A DNA stretch of 64,000 nucleotides from Bombyx mori (lineage: Eukaryota; Arthropoda; Insecta; Lepidoptera; Bombycidae). Each line of letters begins with the position of its first letter. Position 1 is the first letter of the stretch. Location of the stretch: NCBI RefSeq assembly GCF_030269925.1, contig NC_085116.1:5952001-6016000 (forward strand). Direction: 5' to 3'. The notes beneath the pieces were generated by a model, which worked only from the letters and a program-made list of their open reading frames with translations, had not been told where the DNA came from and searched no databases. This document shows positions 36,561-45,807 of the stretch, one piece after another. A program made the position numbers and the translations under genes.

Positions 36561-36659
36561 ATTAATATATGTAATACTAGCGTGTAATATTTAGATCTAG
36601 TCATAAGCGTATGACTATTTTATTTTACAAATGTAAACTCTGACTTTATTTTTTACATT

Positions 36660-36660
<1 letters not shown>

Positions 36661-36695
<35 letters not shown>

Positions 36696-37347
36696 ATTGA
36701 AAGTTTACTGGTGGCCCGAAGGCCTTTCCAGTTTCACCAGGACAGGTGGGCGAGCAAAGGCTCAGCCAAGAGGGGTGGGATTTGCTAACAACTGCCCGAG
36801 CGCCTCCGAAGGAGACCTAACAACTCAAGAGCAATTGTTTCGCGAATGAATCTACTACCGGATCGGAATCGCGACCCGCTGAGAAGATCCGGCGAGAAAC
36901 TCAGCGGGCTGATGCATGGGTTAGGTTGCACGTCGACCTCTTTGTCGAGTTCGACGAGTACGGTTACCGGGGTCCCTAAGCCTGCCCCTAGTATTAGAGC
37001 TGAAGGCATCTAATGCAAAGGTTATTGGATCTGATGGATCCGTAAGGACGTGTCTAGGGCGTCGACGGTGACTGGCTCCTGCATGATCAGGATTCGGGGA
37101 GTAGTCAGCGGCGGCAACGATAAGGCGATTATCATGACGCATAGCCTTATCGAAGTATCGTTCCGACGCTGACTTCATGTATTTCCGAATTGATTCGAGG
37201 CCCAGGTCGTCGTGTAGGTCAACGTTCCTCACGAACCACGGAGCCCCGACAGCTAACCTGCAAAAGCGGGATTGTAGGGATTGGAGGGTGTCTATGTGTG
37301 TGCGGGCCGCGTGAGCGAACACCACACTCGCGTAAGTCATGACGGGG
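36661..37347 (-). mobile_element. 5'-truncated Jockey-like LINE with 11-bp duplication
   Basis: Poly(T) at 36661-36692 corresponds to the minus-strand poly(A). The flanks share TTTTTACATTG (36650-36660 and 37348-37358). Reading from 37347 on the minus strand gives a reverse-transcriptase C-terminus (LQSRFCRLAVGAPWFVRN..) ending near 36921, then the 3' UTR. A 119-bp relative is at 60765. Confidence 0.85.
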
Positions 37348-37358
37348 TTTTTACATTG

Positions 37359-37665
37359 TACGAGGTCTGGCGTTGTATGAGGTCCCACGTTGTATGAGAT
37401 CTCGCGTTGTATGATGTCTCGCGTTGTATGCGGTCTCGCGTCGTATGAGGTCTCGCGTCGTATGAGGTCTCGCGTTGTATGAGGTGGCGCGTTGTAGTAG
37501 GCCTCGCGTTGTATGAGGTCTCGCGTTGTATGAGGTCTTGCGTTGTATGAGGTCTCGCGTTGCATGAAGTCTCGCGTTGTATGAGGTCCCGCGTTGTAGT
37601 AGGTCTCGCGTTGTATGAGGTCCCACGTTGTAGTAGGACTCGCGTTGTATGAGGATCCGCGGGAC
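37359..37665 (+). repeat. 18-bp minisatellite
   Basis: About 17 tandem copies of GTTGTATGAGGTCTCGCG with single-base variants (GTAGTAGG, CGTCGTATG, CCACG). 18 is a multiple of 3, so stop-free frames run through it; these are not genes. Confidence 0.9.
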
Positions 37666-37722
37666 TCAGCTATCAATAATAAAATTTAATGCTTCCGAAG
37701 CGAAGCGAGGGCGGGTCGCTAG
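37660..37722 (+). mobile_element. Helitron 3' terminus
   Basis: CGCGGGACTCAGCTATCAAT, a short GC-rich palindrome-like stretch and GGGCGGGTCGCTAG followed by T, as expected for a CTRR|T Helitron end. It duplicates the partial terminus at 36510-36560. Confidence 0.65.
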
Positions 37723-37999
37723 TAAATAAATAATTATAGTGTTTCTTAACGGGATTATAAAGCTCCGATAAATACTTATGAATAAAATAATTAATTTGTA
37801 ATAATAATAATCATAATAAATAATAAATATTTACTAACAATCACACCACGTTAACTGGTCCCGTGATAAGTTCGTAAAGAACTTGTGTTACAGGTACTAT
37901 ATAACGGAAATAAATGTAAGATTTTTATTATACACATACATATATTTAATATACATCCATAACCCTAGAAAAGACATTTATATTTATCATACAAATACC

Positions 38000-38082
38000 T
38001 TCCCTTGGCGGGATTCGAACCCGCGACCCCCTTGTGTAGTGACCATGTCACTTACCACTACACCAGACGGCCGTAATGTCTG
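38000..38082 (-). repeat. tRNA-derived SINE head (not a functional tRNA)
   Basis: On the minus strand GGCCGTCTGGTGTAGTGGTA is A-box-like and GGTTCGAATCCCGCC is a B box. The 5' GGCCGTC cannot pair with the 3' CAAGGGA, so no acceptor stem forms. Confidence 0.55.
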
Positions 38083-38452
38083 TCCGTAATTATTTTTAGT
38101 AATAAAAAATCCCGTTAAATTTGAAAATAAATTTGAACAACATCGGTCGAGTCAGATGAGGAGATATATCCACTCTGAGAAACGCCATTCCGATACGGAA
38201 TCCTCGAATCACCCGGAATCACCGAATCCTCCCCTGCCTTGGAGATGCCTTTAGCTCTGTCTCCATTCAGTACTTGGGCAACACGATTTTTTTGAGAGAA
38301 TAGAAATTTTATGTCGATCCGACAATGACGTTACACCTACCGCCCCCAAAAATGGTGGCCAATAGACAAACCAAAGTAGCGAACTAGTACCCATTAAACA
38401 GGGAAACTTATAATACGGCATTATTTATACCATACAAACACATCATATAAGG

Positions 38453-38897
38453 TTTTTTTTTTTTTTTTATTGCTTAGATGGGTGAACGAGCTCACAGCCC
38501 ACCTGGTGTTAAGTGGTTACTGGAGCCCATAGACATCCACAACGTAAATGCGCCACCCACCTTGAGATATAAGTTCTAAGGTCTCAAGTATAGTACAACG
38601 GCTGCCCCACCCCTCAAACCGAAACGCATTACTGCTTCACGGCAGAAATAGGCAGGGTGGTGGTACCCACCCGTGTGGACTCACAAGAGGTCCTACCACC
38701 AGTGATTACGCAAATTATAGTTTTGCGGGTTTGATTTTTATTACACGATGTTATTCCTTCACCGTGGAAGTCAATCGTGAACATTTGTTGAGTACGTATT
38801 TCATTAGAAAAATTGGTACCCGCCTGCGGGATTCGAACACCGGTGCATCGCTACACACGAATGCACCGGACATCTTATCCTTTAGGCCACGACGACA
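38453..38897 (-). mobile_element. Bm1 SINE, full length
   Basis: Poly(T) of 17, GCTTAGATGGGTGAACGAGC, the complete body and the tRNA-like head ending at CCACGACGACACC. One of the best-preserved copies. Confidence 0.92.
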
Positions 38898-39054
38898 CCT
38901 GGCCCCAAGTTAAGATTCCCTGTGTTATGGGTACCACTGATTGACATACATACTTTTAAATACATTAAATACGTCACAGGCGTTTAAATGTATACATATA
39001 TAGATAATAAATACCTAAACAAATAGAAAACAAATCTGATCATCACCCGAATGT

Positions 39055-39136
39055 TTTGCCCCATGTGGGAGTCGAACCCACGACCCTCCGCGCAATAGTC
39101 AGGGACTCTAATTACTGCACCACTGAGTCAGCCATT
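39055..39136 (-). repeat. tRNA-derived SINE head
   Basis: Minus strand GGCTGACTCAGTGGTGCAGT and GTGGGTTCGACTCCCAC give A- and B-box-like blocks. The spacing and the unpaired ends argue against a working tRNA. Confidence 0.5.
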
Positions 39137-39892
39137 ATGGTACCAAACATATAAAATATTATTATATCAAATTGTTAGTTGCTTCATACACTGATTAGTT
39201 GTGGCTCTGTCGCGGTTTTGTTCATTATTATAGTTAATTCCACGGAATAGGTTAATTCTACAGGTGGTGTGAAATCACTGTTATATTAGTTAATATTAAA
39301 CATCCCTATATGGTAGTGTTGGTACTACAACATTATTAGGAACTAAATGTGGCTCGCGGCTTAGCATGCGATATATTTATAATTCAGAAAGAACGAACAC
39401 GTTGCTTTACCTTAGATCAGTGATTATCAAACTTATTTCTTTTACCGCCCCCTTTGAAAATCAATTATTTTTCAGCGCCCCCCATTTTTTATACACCCCT
39501 AAAACTTTAAAACCACAATTTCATTAATTTAATTAATAAATGTTGTATCAATTTTAGTAAATGTAGTACCACGTGGTACATATATATTTGTAGATGCTAT
39601 TATTGTTTCTTCATATTATTATATGTCCGTACATTGCTACAGAGCCTGTATTTACAAATTTGCAAAGTAAAAATGAATTCTTCTCATCAATATGTTTGTT
39701 TAAATTCAGAATTACCAAAATAAATTGCTAGTTCACTCTATTACTATGCTAATTTATTAGAACGAAACTATTTTTGTTGATTATCTTTCTCATTAATATA
39801 AGATTCTCATCATAAGATAATTAAAAATTTATATTTCGACTAGTAAATAATACTACTAACAATAATAACTTATTAAACTACGTATAAGCTAA

Positions 39893-40480
39893 ACCTGGAA
39901 GTCGTAGAGGATTTCATTTATCTGGGCTCCGTCATAGCTAGTAATGGATCCTCCGAAAAGGACCTCAGAAGGCGAATCAGTATGGCAAAGAGAGCTATGA
40001 CCCTGTTTGGGTGGCGTTTTTCTCTACGGCGCAGAGACTTGGACCCTCAAGAAAGCCGACCGCCAACGCTCGACGCGTTTGAGATGTGGTGCTGGAGGAA
40101 AATGCTTGGGATTCGTTGGACAGAACACAGAACCAACGAATCCATTCTTACCGAGCTCAAGATTCCAATGCACCTCCGCACTACATGCGCGCGGAGGAGT
40201 TTCGAGATCTTTGGACATATCGCCAGAAAGAGAGGTGACAATCTGGAAAAGCTGCTGGTAACAGGCAAGGTATGCGGGAGAAGGCACAGAGGCAGAAATC
40301 CAATGCGCTGGTCGGACCAAATACGCTCCACTCTCAATACCTCAGTCCACGTTGCTATCCACACAGCCGAGGACAGGCAGGAATGGCGCAAGATGATGCA
40401 GGAGAAAGTTATTAGAGGAGGCCACGACCCTCAGCACTGAGGATTATCGACGCAAGAAGGAAGGAAACTACGAAAAATAA
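39893..40480 (+). mobile_element. RTE-clade LINE fragment, reverse-transcriptase C-terminal part
   Basis: LEVVEDFIYLGSVIASNGS, then after a frame change FLYGAETWTLKKADRQR, then AFEMWCWRKMLGIRW and IFGHIARKRGDNLEKL. This order is typical of RTE-type polyproteins. Frameshifts and a deletion make it non-functional. Confidence 0.8.
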
Positions 40481-40611
40481 ATTAATATCATTTCGTATTA
40501 TAGATAAATATGGGTAATTTTTCATAGAATTTTAGTTTATAATTTAGAACTGGTTCAAATAAAAACCGCCGCCTAAGTCAGCGTTTTTATTATTTGTAAT
40601 AATTAATATCT

Positions 40612-40770
40612 ATACTAATATTATAAAGAGGAAAGATTTGTTTGTTTGTATTCAATGGGCTCCGAAACTACTAAACCGATTTGAAAAATTCTTTCACTAT
40701 TTGGAAGCTTCACTATTCCCGAGTGACATAGGCTATATTCTTTTTTGAAAAAAATTAGGTATTCTTACTA
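40612..40770 (+). repeat. Helitron-like fragment
   Basis: CTCCGAAACTACTAAACCGATTTGAAAAA and GAGTGACATAGGCTAT are typical of non-autonomous Helitron interiors in Lepidoptera and recur at 58380. Confidence 0.4.
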
Positions 40771-40967
40771 AAACTCCAAGAACCCAAGGTGTAAAAAAAA
40801 TTTACCTAAAATATTATTTACGTCGCGTGCCCTACGAAAACTATTGATGACAGAATAAAATAATGTACTACGACTTTATAAAAAACATTAGTATTTACAA
40901 AAAGTGTCGCGACAGCATATGTCTAACTATTATAGTTATGCCGCAATAAGTGTTCTTTTATTTAAAA

Positions 40968-41482
40968 AATGTTCCTGGTAAGACACGGAGTGCCCCCCTA
41001 CCTTCGCCAACTGGTGGCTTCCTACTTGGAGGACAGATCGGTCACGTGTACTGAGCACGGTGGGATTGTGCACAGGTTCCCGGTCGTGCGCAGTGTTCCA
41101 CAGGGGTTGGTGCTCGGCCCTCTTTTGTGGAATATCGGGTATGACTGGGTACTGAGAGGTGCCCTCCTCCCGGGCCTAAGCGTAATCTGTTACGCAGACG
41201 ACACGTTGGTCATGTCCCGGGGGGGAGTTTTGCTGAGTTTGCTCGTCTTGCTACCGCTGGGGTGGCGCATGTCATCGGCAAAATCAGGAGATTAGGCCTC
41301 GACGTGACACTCAGTAAAACTGAGGCCATGTGGTTCCACAGGCCACGGAGGGTGCCACCTGTCGATGCCCATATCGTTGTTGGAGGCGTCCGTATCGGGT
41401 CGGGGTGCAGTTGAAGTACCTCGGCCTCATTCTGGACAGTCGTTGGACCTTCCGTGTTCACTTTCAGAACCTGGTCCCTCGT
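40968..41482 (+). mobile_element. R1-clade LINE fragment, upstream half
   Basis: The reverse-transcriptase palm is readable: SVPQGLVLGPLLWNIGYDWV and CYADDTLV. It then goes through a frame change to VQLKYLGLILDSRW and stops at NLVPR, where another LINE is inserted. Confidence 0.82.
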
Positions 41483-43034
41483 TTATTTATTATTTATTTA
41501 TTTATTTATGTACACACAGAAAACAAGACACAGTACAGAGTAATAGGAAAATTATGTACAAAGGCACTGCTTATTTCTTTGAGAAATCTCTTCCAGCAGA
41601 CCTGCGAGAGGATAATGAGAATAATAATAAAAAGTGATAAGTGTGTGTAGAACACATAACTAAAATAACAAATACAACATGAGAATTATAGCACATACAC
41701 ATAGCAAATATTATAAGTAACACAGTAACACTCGTATATGCGAAGAGTATAGAACCATGATCATTCGGTTGATGATAGATAAAATTGTTTGACCTTGTAT
41801 TTAAAAACGGAAACAGACTTGCAAACTCGGATGTCAGCCGGCAACGAATTCCACAGTCTGACCGCGTGCACAGTAAAGGAGTGAGAATAGAAATTGGTTT
41901 TGTGGGAAGGGAATAACAAAACAGAACGTTGGTTGGACCTGCAGGGAGCATCAGGAGAACGAATGAAAGAGAATCGCTCACGTAAATATAAGGGAGAAGT
42001 GGGCTTATGTAGGATATTGAATAGGAGACATAATATTCGAGTATTCCTACGAAGGCGTATAGGGAGCCATTTAAGTTCTTTGCGAAAATGAGAAACATGA
42101 TCGAATTTTCTGAGATTGTATATAAAACGGATACATAGATTTTGCATCCTCTCAAGCTTGTTTGAGAGCTCCTCAGTGGCATCCAAGTAGCAAGCATCGG
42201 CGTAATCAATTATAGGTAGAATGAGAGCTTGGACGAGAGATATTTTTGTATGCTGAGGTAAGAAGCCCTGCAGACATCTCAACGAGTGCAAGGCAAAGTG
42301 CACCTTCCTACTAATCTCAGCAACGTGAGAATTCCACGAAAGATGTCGATCTACAATAAGACCCAGGTTTTTAACTGAATCGGTTAGAGTTATTTGAGTC
42401 CCATCCAAATAAATTGGGGGGAGTATAGGATCGCTGAGTCTACTGCGCAATTGTTTACCCCCTATAATGATAGCCTGTGATTTTCCCGGATTAATGTGCA
42501 GACCGTAGGCTTTTGCCCATTCACTGATAGACTTCAGATCACTGTTCATCGCAGCAATAGCCGATTCAACTTCAGGCTCCGAGAAGTGGCGATATAGCTG
42601 GAGATCGTCTGCGTAGAGGTGGAATTTAGAAGATATAAGCCTAGTGACAGAGTTTATAAACACAGAAAACAGAAGAGGAGAAAGAACACCACCTTGGGGA
42701 ACGCCCGCACTGACGTTCTGCCAATCCGAGAAAGTCTCGTCAAGACGGACACATTGCGAGCGCCCCCGAAGGTAACTATCAAACCAGTTAATAGCAGACG
42801 AGGAGATATTGTTTGATTTGAGTATTTCGAGCAGAACATCGAAGTCAACAGAGTTAAAAGCGCTGCTGAAATCTAACAACACTAATAAAGTTAGTTGTTT
42901 GTTTTCCATGGCCCAGCGAATGTCATCGGTCACTTTTAGAAGAGCTGTAACCGTGCTGTGGCCCTTGCGAAAACCAGATTGGAAGGAGCTAAGAAGATTG
43001 TGGGAGAGGAGAAAAGACGACAGCTGACGGTGGA
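41483..43034 (-). mobile_element. CR1/Jockey-like LINE inserted into R1, long open RT frame
   Basis: On the minus strand a frame open from about 43031 to 41761 encodes FQSGFRKGHSTVTALL, VPQGGVLSPLLFSVFI, YADDLQLY and a C-terminal HSFTVHAVRLWNSLPADIR. Roughly 420 residues carry no stop. The 5' part (endonuclease) is missing, and the 3' end is an AAATA-type repeat tail. CTCGTTT is present at both junctions (41480 and 43032 areas). Confidence 0.85.
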
Positions 43035-43716
43035 CAATGTGCTCGTTTGTTGGGGGTGGCCGGCGTGTTAAGCTGGCTTCTTCCCAACATCGGGGGGCCT
43101 GACAAGGTGACGCGCCTTATACGAGGCGCCCGCGTAGGGCCAGTCACTGGCCGTGGGGGTAGCGAAGTTGCTGCAACGGCCGCAACGCACCATCGCGGTC
43201 AGGATCATCCGTGGTTATCGCACCATCTCTTTCGAGGCGGCATGTGTACTGGGACGCCGCCTTGAGTCCTGGAGGCGGAGGCGCCCGCCGCTGACTATCA
43301 GTGGCGGGGTAACCTTCGTGCCCGGGGCGTGGCGGGTCCCAGCCCCGGTGTGGTCAGAGCGCGGAGGGCCCAATCTCAGCGGTCCGTGCTGGAGTCATGG
43401 TCCAGGCGGCTGGTCGATCCTTCGGCTGGTCGTAGGACCGTCGAGGCGATTCGCCCGATTCTTGTGAATTGGGTGAATCGTGACAGAGGACGCCTCACTT
43501 TCCGGCTCACGCAGGTACTCACTGGGCATGGTTGCACCGGATCGGAGCCGAGCCGACGGTAGAGTGCCACCATCGTGGTTGCGACTTGGACACGGCAGAG
43601 CATACGCTCGTCGCCTGCCCCGCATGGGAGGGGCGGCGGCGTGTACTCGTCGCAAAAATAGGAAACGACTTGTCGTTGCCGAGTGTTCTGGCATCGATGC
43701 TCGGTGACGACGAGTC
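43035..43716 (+). mobile_element. R1-clade LINE fragment, downstream half
   Basis: It continues the R1 frame (GVAGVLSWLLPNIGGPDK..), then AKLLQRPQRTIAVRIIRGYR and the zinc-finger-like C-terminus with CDLDTAEHTLVACPAWE, ending at TGA 43718. Several frame changes are present. Confidence 0.8.
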
Positions 43717-43717
43717 G

Positions 43718-44242
43718 TGAAAGGCGATGCTCGAGAATGCGATGTTTATGGACCTAGTGCAGTGTCTGTGAGAGTAGCACAAATTTGGTTTAAGCGTTTT
43801 CAATCCGAAAATTTTGATGTCAAAAATGCACGTCGCTCTGGTCGCCCTATTACGGATAAAATCGATGCCATTTTTGCAAAAGTGTGGCAAGATCGGCATA
43901 TCAGTAGTTACGACGTAACTGAAGAACTGGGAATTGACCACAAAATAGTTATGGCGCATTTGAAAAAAACTGGGCACACAAAAAAGCTCACTGAAAGAAA
44001 TCTAATGAACCGTGTACTCATTTGTGATTCTTTATTACGACGTAATGAAACCGAACCATTTTTGAAGCTGATAACTGGTGATGAAAAGTGGATCACGTAC
44101 GACAAGAACGTACGAGAAAAGTTGTCGTCAAAGGCCGGTCAGGCTTCACAGACTCTGGCAAAACCCGGGTTAACTCGCAACAAGGTGATGCTGTGTGTGT
44201 GGTGGGATTGGAAGGGCATTATACATCATAAGTGAGCTGCTT
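43718..44242 (+). pseudogene. Mariner transposase fragment
   Basis: Both ends are missing. VRVAQIWFKRFQSENFDVK, SGRPITDKIDAIF, LGIDHKIVMAHLKKTG and GDEKWITYD (first catalytic Asp) are present. Deletions remove residues before LTERNLMNR. The sequence breaks off after GIIHH. It differs from the element at 50383. Confidence 0.82.
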
Positions 44243-44676
44243 AGGCTTACTATACTATTTGACATTGGACGGTAATGGGTAAATTAAGTAAATGAAATTA
44301 CAAATTTTACAGCGCCCCCCTAACCCACATCAACGCCCCCCATTTTTTCCTGGGCCCCTTAACGCCCCCCTCTAGGTTTCAAACGCCCCCCAGGGGGCGT
44401 TATCGCCCACTTTGAGAAAGACTGCCTTAGATTAATAAAGAGTTGCTCGTGTTACTCTTTGATCCATAAACTACCAATAATACCGTAAACCAACCATTGG
44501 GAACGCATTTCTGCTTTCGTTACTCAGTGTACATGACTTTCTCTGTGAGATAATAATATAGTATATACTTGATTGTACCCGGCTATTTAACACAAACAAT
44601 GGACGACGACGAACGAATTTATTTCACACACTTTTTTAAATCTCAAAGCTCACGTGATTGTACTTTTCCCTACATA

Positions 44677-44850
44677 TTAGCTGGTAGCCTCATTCCAGCT
44701 ACGCCCTGACGGGTAGGTGAGCTCACGGGCTCAACCTGAGAGAATTTGCTAACACTAGCCCTAGCAAGAGCAGTGCTTCGCTGAATATACCACCAGATCG
44801 CAATCGCGACCCACTGAGAAGATTCGGCGAGAAACTCAGTGGGCACACGT
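44677..44850 (-). mobile_element. Jockey-like LINE 3' UTR fragment
   Basis: Reverse complement of the 34232 family: GCCTCATTCCAGCTACGCCC..GATTCGGCGAGAAACTCAGT. Confidence 0.62.
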
Positions 44851-45730
44851 GATTCTTGCCGTGTTTGTGATGTATAGTTTATTGGTCATTTTTTGTTGCC
44901 CTAAACTGTACTCAAATTCGTGACTCGACCAACACTAAGCCTCTAGTTTCCAGGGTACTGTTAATCAGCTTCTGACTTAGATGTAACGAGATTTAAAATT
45001 ACTTGTAATGTAGTACATCAAACGCGGACCTCCTTGACCGGACAGCGGCCTTTCACTTGCGTACATTTATTCTTATGGCTGTCTGTACCTTAAATAATAA
45101 ACAAAATGAACACGCTATTTTGGTAATGAACGACCTACTTCATTCGTTGGTTATTTTGGTCATCATCGTGATGTTACCTGTCTTAATTTGATCGTTTCCA
45201 GTTACGTACATTATTGCTTGATCAATATTTATAAAAAAATGATGATATTTCCTAAGAATACTATTCATTTTAGCTTGGTAGGTATAACCTGTACCCTACT
45301 TAAAACTGCTACCAATCAAAACGATTCAAGTTTAGATTCTTGCCAATGTTTATAAGCTCAAGAATTCTATTTTAAAAAAAACGTGCTAATAAAACTACTT
45401 CTCCTTCCTCTATCATTGGTATATTACCTTAGTATTAATTTAATGTCTTCATCACTTTTTAACTGCTACCCGTGGTTCTTGCTTTTAACGTAAAGTGGTT
45501 AATAACTAAATAAATAATCGGGGAAAAATCTTACACGGTCATCCAGCCCCAAAATAGGTTTCCCTTTACTAATGGAAGCAGACATACCTCTGAATACGTT
45601 TATATAAGTAGATATTAGCAACCCAGACACAGAGCAAGTAATGCTGTTCCGTTTTTTTTCCTACCTATTCTAGTGATCTCTACGGCTCATACTAGTTTCA
45701 TCAAACGAAACCTGTTCGTAACAATATTTT
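44851..45730. other. AT-rich stretch, nothing recognised
   Basis: No open frame with coding character and no repeat family seen. Confidence 0.4.
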
Positions 45731-45734
45731 TTGT

Positions 45735-45807
45735 TTACCCGAGGTGGGAATCGAATCCACGACGACGTTTATAAGTCAGAGGCGCTAACCACAGCGCCAA
45801 CAGGCCA
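45735..45807 (-). repeat. tRNA-derived SINE head
   Basis: Minus strand GGCGCTGTGGTTAGCGCCTC (D-arm-like) and GTGGATTCGATTCCCAC (T-arm). The 5' TGTTGGC cannot pair with the 3' CTCGGGT, so it is more likely a SINE head than a tRNA gene. Confidence 0.5.

Larger units (their letters stand above)
39418..44424. mobile_element. 5.0 kb composite bounded by hAT-like ends
   Basis: The left end CAGTGATTATCAAACTT and right end (minus strand) CAGTCTTTCTCAAAGTGGGC form imperfect inverted termini of the CAGNG..TCAAA hAT type. They are flanked by perfect 8-bp repeats CCTTAGAT (39410-39417 and 44425-44432). Both subterminal regions contain runs of GCGCCCCCC. No hAT transposase is encoded. The interior is a nest of RTE, R1, CR1/Jockey-like and mariner pieces. 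The right end matches the 258-bp element at 22767. Confidence 0.78.

Noticed and set aside
37359..37665. CRISPR-like array
   Set aside because: The units are directly contiguous with no unique spacers. It is a eukaryotic minisatellite.
36921..37676. A 251-residue minus-strand ORF with repeats of TRDLIQRETSYNARPH
   Set aside because: It is a LINE C-terminus fused by chance to an 18-bp minisatellite whose unit length keeps frames open.
38000..38082. Possible functional tRNA gene (minus strand)
   Set aside because: A- and B-box-like blocks are present but the acceptor ends do not pair; a SINE head is more likely. The same holds for 39055-39136 and 45735-45807.
43376..43977. Minus-strand ORFs across the R1/mariner junction
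   Set aside because: Antisense to R1 and mariner coding sequence.
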